From assembly GCA_947311845.1 (NCBI GenBank), contig CAMZMU010000027.1, forward strand, positions 51,099,058-51,163,057: a DNA stretch of 64,000 nucleotides. The letters run 5' to 3'. The notes beneath the pieces were generated by a model, which saw nothing but the letters and a program-made list of their open reading frames with translations, was not told the origin of the DNA and made no database searches. Made by a program: the position numbers and the translations under genes. Each line of letters begins with the position of its first letter. Positions within the stretch are counted from its first letter, which is position 1. This DNA comes from Poa pratensis (lineage: Eukaryota; Streptophyta; Magnoliopsida; Poales; Poaceae). Of this stretch, positions 32,978 through 45,172 are shown piece by piece.

Positions 32978-33691
32978 TCATAAACATTTTCTAAGCAAAA
33001 CTTTTAGTACCATGCATTTCGATATCAGCCACAAATAAAGGATTATCATAAGATTTTTGAAATAGCATGGATTATCATAAATAACAGTAGCATAATTATT
33101 CTCACAAGTTTTACTCATAGGAAATATTTCAAGAGAATCCACAGGAACATAACATTCATCCTCCTTTGGTAAGCATGGGGGACAATCAAATAGTGTAAGA
33201 GATAAAGAGTTACTCTCATTAGAAGGTAGGCATGGGTAGCTAATCCATTCTTCCTCCTTTTGTTCATCACTCTCCTCTTTTTCATCTAATGAGCTTTCAG
33301 CTTCAGCAATTTCTTCTTCCACAGGTTCCTGCAAATTGTGAGTGCATTCTTGTGCATGAATGAGTCTCTCTTTATAATCAATGATATAAGAATTATTGCT
33401 GAAATTTTCTAGACAATAATCAAGGATAGAAGAGACATAATCTTTAAGGTCCTTACAAGCAACACAAGTTTCATAATTTTTAGCCATGAAGGATTCTATT
33501 TCAGAAGCTCCCATAAATAAAACAAATTGTTCTACTTCTTCAGCTCCCAGATAAGCATAGTTATAACAATGATAGCTCATAATTATATCTTCTTTACTAA
33601 AGCCACATTGAAATTTAAGATGTTTAGTATCCTGTTCAGAGCAACAATTTATATCATGGCGTTTAAGCAAAATTTCAGCAATTTGATTCAA
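32978..33691 (-). CDS. Acidic protein of unknown function in the gypsy-type interior
   Basis: An open frame of 237 codons is the longest in this element. It starts MNQIAEILLKRHDINC, has several cysteines in its first half, a segment CKDLKDYVSSILDYCLENFS, then a strongly acidic stretch of Glu/Asp/Ser (about residues 125-150). It has no zinc knuckle, protease or polymerase motif. The position just after the primer-binding side of the interior is where gag would lie, so it may be a replaced or highly diverged gag-position protein. I do not recognise a family. Confidence 0.5.
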   Translation of the reverse strand: MNQIAEILLKRHDINCCSEQDTKHLKFQCGFSKEDIIMSYHCYNYAYLGAEEVEQFVLFMGASEIESFMAKNYETCVACKDLKDYVSSILDYCLENFSNNSYIIDYKERLIHAQECTHNLQEPVEEEIAEAESSLDEKEESDEQKEEEWISYPCLPSNESNSLSLTLFDCPPCLPKEDECYVPVDSLEIFPMSKTCENNYATVIYDNPCYFKNLMIILYLWLISKCMVLKVLLRKCL

Positions 33692-34021
33692 CTTTTTAAC
33701 ACGCCTCTCATGACTTTCCCTTTCTTGATTCTCTATACTTCATATATAATTCTTTAACTTCCATAGAGGTTCTAGCATGTTCTTCCATAACAACAGTTTT
33801 TTAGATTTTCGGTTTTTCAAATTTTTATGGATTTTGGGTATATAGAAAAATAAAACAAGACAAAAATAAACTAGACAAAAGTAAACTAAGCAAAATAATA
33901 CTAGACAGAAATAAACTAAGCACAAATAAACTAGACAAAAGTAAACTAGACAAGACAAAATAAAATAAAAAAGAGAGAGAGGTAGAGTGTACTCCCCAGG
34001 TGAACTTATGAGTAGAGCTAT

Positions 34022-34041
34022 GCTCCCCGGCAACGGCGCCA
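34022..34041 (-). other. Primer-binding site (tRNA-Asp) of the gypsy-type element
   Basis: The plus strand reads CCCCGGCAACGGCGCCA, equal to the 3' end of plant tRNA-Asp, eleven bases from the LTR at 34053. Confidence 0.9.
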
Positions 34042-35073
34042 GAAAATAGTCTTGATAACCCACAAGTATAGGGGATCGCAACAGTCTTCGAGGGAAGTAA
34101 AACCCAAATTTATTGATTCGACACAAGGGGAGACAAAGAATACTTATAAGCCTTAACAGTGGAGTTGTCAATTCAGCTGCACCTGGAAAAGCACTAGTAA
34201 CAGGGGTGATGTGAAAGCAGCAGTAATATGAGAGCAATAGTAATAGTAACACACAGCAGTAGCAGTAACACAGAGGCGATGGCACCAGAAAATAGTTGAT
34301 ACTACTTCTAATGGCATATAGGACCGAATGAGTATTTGATGATGACAGATGGACCGGGGTTCCCAGCTATCTACACTAGTGGTAACTCTCCAATAACAAG
34401 TGTTGGGTGAACAAATTACAGTTGGGCAATTGATAGAATTGAAATAGCATTAAGACAGAACATCTAGTCTATTAATTATACGTAGGCATGTTTTCCATAT
34501 ATAGTCATACGTGCTCGCAATGAGAAACTTGCACAACATCTTTTGTCCTACCAGCCCGTTTGCAGCGGGGCCTCAAGGGAATCTACTGGTAATTAAGGTA
34601 CTCCTTTTAATAGAGCACCGGAGCAAAGCATTAACACTTAGTGAAAACATGTGATCCTCATATCTAAACCATCCCCTCCAGTTATCCCAGTTGCTGTCAC
34701 TCTGGGGCCTCGGGTTCCGGACATAGACATGTGCAAACAACTTGTAGATACAATCTAAGCAATAATTATAGAGCTTAAATCTAAGATCATGCCACTCGTG
34801 CACTAGTGACAAGCATTAAACACAACAAGATTGCAGCAACAATAACTTCACAAACTTTAATAGATAGACTGATCATAATGTAACAATTCATCGGATCCCA
34901 ACAAACACAACACCGATTACATCAGATGGATCTCAATCATGTAAGGCAGCTCATGAGATCATTGTATTGAAGTACATGGGAGAGAGAGTACCAACTAGCT
35001 ACAGCTAGAACCCGTAGTCCATGGGGGGAACTACTCACGGAGCATGATGGAGGTGGTGGCGTCGATGGAGAAG

Positions 35074-38000
35074 TGTAACGGACCTATTTTTAGAGTGTTC
35101 AAAAAAACTTTTATCTAAAAATGAGGACTAGAAAATTTCATTTAATTTATTAAAACTTAACTCGACTTTTCATAAACATGAAGCTTTAAAATGAATTTAT
35201 CATCAACTTGAATAAATCTTTTATTTTATTTTCCGTTCTGTTAGATCGTATTTTCTTGGCTTCAGCTCATTAAAATATCCTCTTTTGAATTTGACTTTTG
35301 TTTTCATAAATTCGTTTCGTTTTTTTGGAGCTTTATACCATTTTCTAGATTTTCCTAAAATGGAAAATCTATTTCCTTTATCTCTTATTTCGTTCTATTT
35401 AAAATCCTAATTGGATTTAATCCTCCAGCTATTCACACGTAAATACCTCTTGGGCTGTAGCCATGCACATATACGCCAGTACTTAACAGTACTTTATCGG
35501 TTGATTTTTTTCTTTCCTCTCTATTTCATCACGTCCTTCTCTCTCTAAAATCCCATAGGGCACATACACGTACATACCCTTTGGTTTGGCTCCTCTTAAC
35601 TAGTACATGAACCGATCCATCCTTTCCTAATCTCTATTTTTTTCTTTGGCCTGTACATGCTACACCCAATCGATCTCTCTTCTTCTTACTCTTTTCTCTG
35701 ACAATCACCGAAGCAAGCAAGCAGGCCCAGCCTTTCTTTTCCTTTTACTCCGTACCGAACTAACCAAAAGCCCAGCCGCACCATCTCAACCGAGCGTGCC
35801 CTCGACACGCAAGCACGCGCGGGACAGAGTCCTAGCAAAAGACGCCCAGCGCCGCGCTGCTTTGTTTTCTTCCATGGACGCACGCACACAGCAAAACAGA
35901 AACGGCAGCTAGTCCTGAAACTGCCGCATCAAATTCCCTTTACTCGGCCATTCAATTTCCCAGTCTGTCTGCCTCACAAGAACGTCGCACTGCTTCTTCT
36001 TCGTGCACGCATCCGTGCGAAACGCCCAGTAAACAAAGCCTCACTTGGCCTCGTCGCCCCTGCCACCCGGACTACCTCTCCTTGCTCTTCTTTTCCATCT
36101 CGAGCCACCAGCACAAGTCCTAGCTCGCCCAAGGATCCAATCTCGCGAAGCTCCGGTGAGACTGTCGACCACGACGCCGCCTACGTTTCCAGCGATCGGC
36201 TACCACAAGCCGAACTGCTGCGCCACCAGGTTCGCGAGAAGGAGAAGGACCAATCCAGGAGACCAGAAGTTGAAACCGTTGATCACAGCCGACGAATTCT
36301 GCCACTCCATCTGCTCGGTTCATCGACTTCATCGGACGCATTCGTTGTGCACGGTGAGATTCAGATCAATACCTTTGCACAGTAGTCTCATAATCATGTA
36401 GCACTACATCCTAGACAATCTTTGACAGCCCATCTATTCCATTCTCCCCATCGACTCTTAACCATGTCATCCCATATAGACATCGTTATGCCATCTCCAT
36501 TTTTGCCACAATTTCGTGAGATCCTTCGGTGTCACTTTATCCAACTTATCTACAGGAGTCCATATGAGAAAACGGATCTTCAATCCGACCATCGGAGAGA
36601 AAACACCATTGATGCCAATTCATTAAATAGCGACATTGCTATGCAAATCTTTCTCTGTACATCTGTACACTTCGATCTAATCATGTGAAAGTATCTAGAT
36701 GACTTTAGGAACCATTTGGTGGATTTGTATTGTAAATACATTGGGTAGAATTAAAGTTAGGCTTTAATATATGATATTGATTTATATGCTTGATTCTCTG
36801 TGTGATTTGTTTGTCCTAGTTAAATCACATGTGTAGGAGTTCTATGTAATTCCTATGTATTATTTTGTGACTTGTTTAGATAGTTGCTTGTGTTCAAATA
36901 ATAGGTTTATTATTATAAACTGATTTGCTTGTGTTGGTTTTAACTATTTAGTATATTGGTTTCGACTAGCTAGTATAGTCATATATTGTGATGTCGATCC
37001 ATGCTTAATATTTTATTCATATATGAATTGTTACTAGTAGTTTGACTGGTTAAATGCATGTTTATCTATGAGTTTTGTTTCGTAATAGTTTATTACTTGT
37101 TTAGTATTGTGAACCAAGTTAGTACGGTATACTATGATGTCATTCTTTGTTTCCTATTCTTTGCTTAATAGCTCATGCATAGACTTAGTTGTTAGATTCA
37201 TGATATAATTAGCTCATCGTGTTATTGCACGTGTGTTTCGCCTAGTTTCTCATCCATGCTTAGCTATCTTTGTTTCTTATGTATCATTTGTTATATGAAG
37301 CTTAGTTATATCAGTTCTAGTAGCATATCTTTCTGCTAGGATGTATGTTAAGGCCTTGCATGTATGTGTAGCTATATATGATCTAACTTCATGTCACATT
37401 GCGACTGCTTAGTTCTTTGTGTTATGTTTATGAATGTTTAGATTATTTTCATATTAGCATTGCATGATTATACACTATTTTGTATCTATGTATATAAGCA
37501 TCGTTTTACTTGTTGACTAGATAATAATATGCTTCTGTGGTTGTTTAGTTTTAGAAGTATATAGTATCTCATACATGTATGTTACTATATTTGTGGGTTA
37601 CTTGTAGTACACCGTACTATGCTTATGGTAGTTTGTATGTCATGTTACTATTGCATGATAATATTATATCGTTATATATGCTTGGGAGCATGCGTTTTCT
37701 TTTAAGTAGAGGGTTGAATGCCATGAGTTTGATCTTGTACTATACACCTGTATGCCTTGTTATCTCGTGTTACTAATATTATGCTTGACCGTTATTTGGT
37801 ACGATGCTATAGTATCTCCCAAATATGTAGGCTAGTATATCCTTCGTGATTATTCATATAGTGTTATGTTATGACCATGCTTAGTATATATTATGCTTTG
37901 TTGTTATATGCATGAATAATATTCTAGTTATGAAATGTATTTATAAGTTGTTTACGTGTAGATAACATATCTTAGTTGATACCTAGTTGTGGCATGATTC

Positions 38001-40338
38001 ATATGTTATTAGATGTTGTTACAAGTGCACCTTGTTTACTTCATAGCTTATTATCGCTGAAGTCTAGCTATGGTAGTATTTATTTATTGTTTATGTTAAA
38101 CTTGTTTGTTGTGGTGCATAGCTAGTTGGTTCGCAAGTGTAATGTGTGTTTATGTTGTATCAACTTTAGCTTGCAATTGCTATCGTTTTATATATGATGA
38201 TGTTTACCTTAGGTCTTGTATTGCTTAGATGCTTGTGTTATCATGCTAGATAATCTTAGTTGTTGGTTTTGTATCACTAGTATGATAAATGTTGTTTGAT
38301 GATTACAAACTAGTATGATATCTTTCATCGCTATGTCTTGCTTGTACGTTTACTAGTTAGCTAGTTACGCTACATTATGCTATTTGAGTTTAGTGTTACA
38401 CAGGTATAACCAATTATGCTATGACCCCTATGCCGGGTTTGTAGACAGTTAGATATAGTAATATCTATCCATGTCTCTTATGATGACATTCTATTCTGAT
38501 AATCTATCCAGCATCTTATCCATGCCATTTTATTCATATCCGAGTTGCCACAACTCACTTTCACAATTCTATCTGAGTTATCATGTATGGCCGCATGCAT
38601 CACTCCAATGCAGAGGCTGGGGCTATGCCTCCTTTTCTAAAAAAAAAAAAATCTGAGTTATCATGTCCTATTCTTCAATTACTACTCCCTTCATTCTCAT
38701 CTGCATTTCATTTCATTTGGTTTTGGTAACTATTGGTTTGGTATTTATTTGGTTGCCATTTGCTATCGTTACGACGAGTAGGGAGTGACGTGGTTGGACG
38801 TGGATATAATCAGCTTAATGAAGAACATGGATAAAATCAGTTTATTGTAGAATGTGGATATAACCAGCTTATTGAAGAAGAAGGATTCGTCAACGAAGGC
38901 ATGCCCCCCCTCTCATGTTTTTATCCTATGTTTTTAAAAAGGGGCATTATTTTATTGTTTTACAAATATGCATGCTATTTTATTCAAGTTACTGGCGTGT
39001 CGATTGACACACCAGCCTGATCCGCTTGTCGCCTTATACTTGATACCCTGAGTAGAAATTATATAGTAATCATGTAGAGTAGAAATGCTTAGCCATGCTC
39101 AATATTTAGTAGGATATCTCTATCTTGCCTCTTTTGAGGAATTGGTTGACCTTTGGGTCACAAACATATTTCTGGACATGATGAGCTCGTTGAGCTTGGC
39201 TGATGAGCCGTTGTTGCTTCCTCTACTCTACCTTCTACTCTGGGTGAAACTTACCATCTAAACATTGGCGCGGGCGACTGCTGGATCAACTGATGAAGGA
39301 GCGATTGGCTGCCCTTCACAAGCTGAAGGGGGCAATCCGTCGTCCGTGCCGCATAAGGGCCTAATAAGTCTCGGATTTGAAGATTGTGACCACCGTACAA
39401 CCACATGCTAATGGGCTCTGGCTGGGTCAAGTAAGTTAGTCAGCCTTTGGTGTCGATGTCGCCGTACCGCAGATGGGGTGTCTGCCTACGGGAGAACCTT
39501 CGGCACAGATGGGGGGACCGGTTTGGGGACGTACTCTCAGTTCCGGCGCCATACCCGGTGGGCATGTCACATCTTTGGGGGATCTAGCTAAAAGACCTTG
39601 TCACGAATTCTCTATTGCTATGCTAGCGACGGCTGGTTGCAATTTGGCGAGTTTGTGACGTGTGGTGAAAGTGTACCACCTCTGCAGAGTGTAAAACTAT
39701 TCGAATAGCCGTGTCCACGGTCATGGACGACACATGAATCTTTCTTGACATACAGGAACCCTGTTTTGCTACTTCCCTCTACCCCTATTCTGGAATTCTA
39801 TGGAGAACGTGAGGTGTCGAGGACACTCACAATGATGAGAAACATTACACTGAATACAAAACCTGTTTTCATCTAAAATCGTTTTTATCAAAACTACTAC
39901 ATATGGTATTGCAAACAAAATTAGCTTTTATGCAAAAGAACCATATAGCCTTTCTTTGAAGCCACATGTAGCTATTATAGGTTTTGCATGAGGGGGCACG
40001 CTGAGTACATTATTATGTACTCATCGCATTGCTTTTGTTGATTATTCAGATCACTACGAAGAAGAAGAAGACTACGACTACTACGACGATGCTTAAGAGT
40101 GAGGCCTCGTGGACTACATCGACTGCCTGTGGCTAGATGGAGTCACTTCGCATTTATATTTCCGCTGAGCTTTCTGATTGTAACAAATGTCACAAGACAT
40201 TTCGCTATTGCTATTCAAACTATGTAACTGTACTTTTTGTACGTTCTGCAATGGTATCATTTCGCTGTGTTGTCAACATTGATCTTGGGATTGACATGAT
40301 TACACAGGAGGTCTGGAAGTGTAATTCCGGTCATCACA
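35074..40338 (+). mobile_element. Solo LTR of a long-LTR (LARD-like) family, 5265 bp
   Basis: The segment starts TGTAACGG and ends ATCACA, is flanked by AGAAG (35069-35073 and 40339-40343), and interrupts a gypsy LTR whose intact twin shows the empty site. It has no coding capacity, primer-binding site or polypurine tract, so it behaves as one LTR left by recombination. Its length suits large Triticeae LTR families such as LARD-type elements; I do not name a family. A leader-like GC-rich part (35640-36360) ends in a donor-like GTGAGA; 36700-38450 is strikingly C-poor. Confidence 0.85.
36700..38450 (+). repeat. C-poor, T/A/G-rich tract inside the solo LTR
   Basis: About 1.75 kb dominated by TAGTTATAT-, TTGTTTAG- and TATGCTTAG-like words on the plus strand, with very few C residues. 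It contains no open frame of note and differs from the more balanced sequence on either side. Confidence 0.6.
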
Positions 40339-41151
40339 AGAAGGCTCCGGGGGTCAATCCCCGTCCCGGCAAGGTGCCGGAACAGGACCTTCTGATCCCC
40401 GAAACTAGGTTTCGATGGCGGCGGCGCTCCGGGAGTTCTTCTGGAATATGATCGATTTTTTTAGGGTTTTCGCGTCTGGGGGAATAAATAGGTGAAAGGA
40501 CGATGCTCGGTGGACGCCCGAGGGCTCCTCCCCACATGGCGGCGCGCTTGTGGGCCCACCCGCGCCATGGGGTGGGGAGGGAGCCTCGGTGCCCCCCTTC
40601 GTCTCTCCTTCGGACTTCGTGTACGTGTCAGAAAAATAGGAGCGTGCCTTTTTTGTTTCGTCCAATTCCGAGGATATTTGCAGAACAGTTTTTCTGAAAC
40701 CAAAAACAGCAGAAAACAAGAACTGGCACTGTGGCATCTTGTTAATAGGTTAGTCCCAGAAAATGTATAATAATGATATATAATGCATATAAAACATGTG
40801 ACATTGATATATAAAACAAGCATGAAACATCAGAAATTATAGATACGTTTGAGACGTATCACACTTCATCTTCTTCTCTTTATATGTATGATGGCTTGGA
40901 GATAAACATGATTGTTCACTCAATCTTGTTTTCCAAGCCATACTTGCAATAAGCTTAACTCTACACATGACCATTCTTCATATAAACCCTTGAATAGAGC
41001 ATTGGTCATCATGTCATCTTCAAGAGTCCAACACATGAACTACTATCTTTTCACATGGACAAGATCTATAAGAATATCTCAATGTAAACATTAGTCCATA
41101 ATGATTGTCATTAATTACCAAAACCACGCATGGGGGCAACATGCACTTTCA

Positions 41152-41164
41152 ATCTCCCCCATTT
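41152..41164 (-). other. Polypurine tract of the copia-type element
   Basis: The minus strand reads AAAATGGGGGAGAT directly before the 3' LTR start TGAAAG; this primes plus-strand DNA synthesis in LTR elements. Confidence 0.8.
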
Positions 41165-43489
41165 TGGTAATTGATGACAATACCTTTTACGAGGGTTTAT
41201 ATAATGAATTTAGGCAACCATGCAACACAAAGAGCAAGAATGCTAGAGAACCGCAAGAGAACAAACCCATATTCCCTTAAACCCTCTAAATTTCTCCCCC
41301 ATTGGCATTGATTGCCGAAATGGGTGAAAAGTAAGACGGCCAATATAATAAGAGCTCCCCCATAAAATGTGCATTTCTCATAATGTGAGTGAAATCAAAT
41401 GCACATATCCAATGAAGAATAGATGGAGGGAGATCAAACTATATTGAGGATCCAAAGATTGCAAGAGAATATCAACTAGAAAGATACTTCAACGAAAGAA
41501 GCAAGCAATCAAAAGGATCCGAAAAGTATTCTAAATATTAAGAGGGAGCTCCCCAAGGTACGTGCACAAATAGGATTTGTATTTCAATATAGTGTGCACA
41601 ACAAGGAATCCTCACTCCCTCCTAGATAAATTCGAACACAAGCACATGCAAGAGAATATAAATGAGAAGCGAGGAAAAACAACTTGCAACAAGAGCAAGG
41701 AGCGGCAAATAAAATAATGGGTGTGAGATAAAAAGACATTATATGAGACGAATACAAGGATGAGAGCATCAACATAGTCTTTCAAGAAGAGTTGCACATA
41801 GTACATATCATGTCTTTCCCATACCCACACACCAAAGGAGATCAAGCAAATAGCTCCACAAGCTTAGTAAGATGCGAGAAGCATAACCCATGAAAAATAA
41901 AGCTTGTGCCATTTAGAAACCACCAAAGAACCAAAAGCAATAAGGGGTGATCACTAAAGAATTGGAATATCAATTAAAGGAGTACTAATCTCATGTGTAT
42001 AAGTTTCTAAGTAGACACGAATCACTAAGATATGGGTCTACAAATAAACATGTACACACAAGATAGATACAAGGGTAAAGATCATGATATCCAAGAGGAA
42101 GTCATAAATACACCAATAAGATCTTTGCTTAAAAGCATAGCACAAAGCCCAATTTTATCTTAAAGGAATATAGATGAACTCCCAACACACACTCATCATA
42201 GCATCAAAAAAATTATCCACAAAGTATAAAGGTTAACAAAGGGATGCTCCGAGTAAGATAACAAGTATCACAAAAGGCAAATGATTTTGAAAATTCATCA
42301 ATGTTGCACATGAGAGATTTTAAGAGAAAGTGCTAGATTGACATAATTGGGATCGATGAATCATAGAAATGAATATATAGTCCCCTTATATGTAATCATC
42401 CCGGCATACTCACATTTGCAATAAAGACGTTTTGCAAGAACCAAATTAATTGCAACAAAAGAGATTCAAGCCAAGATACAACCTACACAAGGTTGAAAGC
42501 TAGAAAAGTATACATGAGGTAGATACTTGTTACGGGGATAGCATTGGTGATGTAGAAGATAAGAGTTAACGATCATCCAAACTTGGCTCCAATGAACACA
42601 TGGTGAGACCACCTTCCTTGAAAATGAGACAAGCTTCCAATGCATCTCCAATGTACCTAAAACACATTTAAGTACAACATGGTACCCAAACTAATTGGGT
42701 CCAAAGTAGTTAGAGCAACTACAATACATAGGACAAACTCCACATAAACATGTGCATATTGATATGAAATTGAATTTCATGCACATCTTAGCCATTTAGG
42801 ATTTGATGGAGTTTATCCTATACATTGGATCAACGAAAGTAAGCACGCCAAGGATATACATATAGTAAATATGCATGCACAAGACTTTCAAGAACCAAAA
42901 AAGATACAATTTGATAAAACATCAATTAAAACAAGAGAGCACACATTAGTGTGACACGAAAACAAATTGTCCAAATTATATCAAATACCCAAATCAACAC
43001 ATGATTGAAGATACCAAAAAAGAAAACATACTAAATGAAAATATGGTTAAGGAATAACCAAACCCTCTACATTTTTCATGATGGCACGAAGTACCAAGAC
43101 GAAAAATGCTTGTCTTCAAAGAGACATATCATCGGGATCTAAAACCAATTAAATACAAATAGTGGTCAAAAACATATAGGATAGCTCCCCCAATATGTGT
43201 GCATTATTTATGAGTTTGCATTTGAATACAAATGCACACCAGTGGGATCATCTCACACCATATATATTATACAAACACTAGTCAAATTCAAGAAGAGCAA
43301 TAAGATCCATAGGATACAAGGAAGACAAAAAGAGTTTGATAAAACACGTTTTGGCAACAAAATAAGGCAATTCAAAGCAAAGGCCAAAATGAAGATGGTC
43401 TACAAAATTCACCACAAAAATGAGTATCACTTGTCATGGACAAGGAGTATGGAGATATTTCTCGGTGGTAAATATGAATGATATACAAG
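41165..43489 (-). other. Non-coding interior of the copia-type element
   Basis: No pol domain can be read in any frame. CTCCCCCAT (plus-strand sense), identical to the core of the element's polypurine tract, recurs at 41294 and 41355, with a variant at 43185. It continues after the hAT insertion (44313-45172; further copy at 44595). Confidence 0.6.
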
Positions 43490-44304
43490 TAGGGTGGGCA
43501 GAAAAACCGATGACCAAAAACCGAACCCGAAAAGACCGAGACCGAAACCGAAAAGACCGGACCGAAATGACCGATAAAATGTTTGGGTATTAGATTTTAA
43601 CGACCGAAATTTATTAAGTAAATTCGGTCGTCACTCTGAAATAACACGAACAACCGAATATACCGTATTTCCGCGCGAAAGCAGCCCAGTCTCTAGGCCC
43701 AGCAGCTCAGCCCAAGCGTACTGTAGATCTTTTTGGAGATTGCAATCGCAACACATCAGATCCAGTCAAGTTCTTTGACCAGATTCCATTGCCCTTCCCA
43801 ATTCCCACTTCCCACCATTGACTCCCTAGTCCAGCGCCGCCTTCTGCCGCCTAGACATTGCTAGGTTCGGCCGCCGCACCTTACCTGCTAGGTCGCCGAT
43901 TCGCGCCACCGAGCAGCTTGCTCACATGCCGCCATTAATTTCTGCTGCTGCGCCGCTAGCACCCGAAGGCGCCACCGTACCTACTGTCGGCGGTTGGGCT
44001 CAGGGTTGAAGCTCCGCGGCCAAAACGACTAGTCGGCGAGGGCGCAACATCGAAAACATCATCAGGCAAGGAGTACTCTTCCGACGACATCCAATTATTG
44101 CCAATTTGTACTAAATCCCGTGGTGTTTTCTAGCTTCTGTATAATTCGGTCATGACCGAACAAAGACCGAAATTCTAGGTACCCGAATTTTTCGGTCACC
44201 AAAAGTTTTCAGCTAAATTCGGTTTTCATTTCTGGAAGACCGAATTCAGAATAGACCAAAAAACAAAGACCGAATTTTCGGTCTAGACCGAACGCCCACC
44301 CTTA
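43490..44304. mobile_element. hAT-type element, 815 bp, in the copia interior
   Basis: Ends TAGGGTGGGC and (right-end complement) TAAGGGTGGGC are flanked by a perfect 8-bp duplication TATACAAG (43482-43489 and 44305-44312). Both subterminal regions are packed with ACCGAA/TTCGGT words, as expected of transposase-binding repeats. The centre (43670-44060) is much more GC-rich and resembles a promoter and 5' leader. No transposase frame is present. Confidence 0.92.
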
Positions 44305-45172
44305 TATACAAGGCCAACTTCACAACAAACAAGCATATGTCAAAGGATAGGAATTGCACACATGCTTAGATAGAGATTCTTGACGGCTTCAATTTGATCA
44401 CGATCATGCAAAGCACCAAGAAACTCTCTCACACAAAAGATCCAAAAAAATGAGAAATAAAAGACATTTAAGCAAATATGGAACTTGTTTGAGAAACATG
44501 CCACTAGAAGAGGATAATTGACAATATCAATTCTAGGTGGCAATACCTCACATCTTCACATTTTCTAGGGTTGTAATATGCACATAGCTTATTACTCCCC
44601 CATAATGTGATAATACATTTATTTGAAAACAAGAGGCAAACAAAACCAACTCAAGAAATTAATGGACATTATAGAATTTGAATTTCTCATGAGCATGACA
44701 TACCACATAGAGAATAGATAATATTGATATATCAACACTAAGTGGTATTTCTCATGTACACACATATTTAGGATTGTGAAGTGCACAAAGCATATCACTC
44801 ACCAAAAAATGGATAGTCCATTAATCTCTCAAAGAGAGCCAACAAGATAAGATAGCAAATAAAGACAATAAGGCTCAAAACAAATAAATGGTGTGCAAAC
44901 CAAAATACACATACTTGATTTCTCAAGATAAGTAAGTAGAGAGCACAACACATACAAACACTAGCAAGGTACACAACCTAACACATGCAAGGGTGTAAGC
45001 AACTTTCAATGAATATATGATTTAAATAAAAGTTACCGCAAGGAGGAACATTGGATAGGAGGTAGAACAATGTAACCCAAATGACTTGGCTTGAGAGAAT
45101 ATAATTGATGAAGATCTCTTAGTTCTTCATGATGTAGCCAAGTCTCCAATGTCCTCCAACAACACCTATTGA

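Larger units (their letters stand above)
28127..40861 (-). mobile_element. Gypsy-type LTR retrotransposon, non-autonomous, minus strand
   Basis: The span is flanked by CACTT at 28122-28126 and 40862-40866 and lies in the copia LTR; the other copia LTR shows the uninterrupted site. LTRs begin TGATA and end TATCA in plus reading. The primer-binding site next to the right LTR matches tRNA-Asp, typical of Triticeae gypsy elements. The 4.4-kb interior encodes only a small acidic protein of unknown type; no gag, integrase or reverse transcriptase can be read. Its right LTR was later hit by a 5.3-kb solo LTR. Confidence 0.93.
34053..40861 (-). repeat. 5' LTR of the gypsy-type element (interrupted)
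   Basis: LTR sequence is 34053-35073 plus 40339-40861 (including the duplicated AGAAG), about 1.54 kb, matching 28127-29657 with small differences, for example near 34163 and 34248. Confidence 0.93.
26130..41151 (-). repeat. 3' LTR of the copia-type element (interrupted)
   Basis: LTR sequence is 26130-28126 and 40862-41151, split by the gypsy element. The joined LTR is about 2.28 kb and closely matches 47639-49875, where the insertion site (around 49581) is empty. Confidence 0.95.

Noticed and set aside
35646..36688. A protein-coding gene in the solo LTR
   Set aside because: Frames are short and unlinked, with no recognisable domain; the segment lies inside a precisely bounded LTR.
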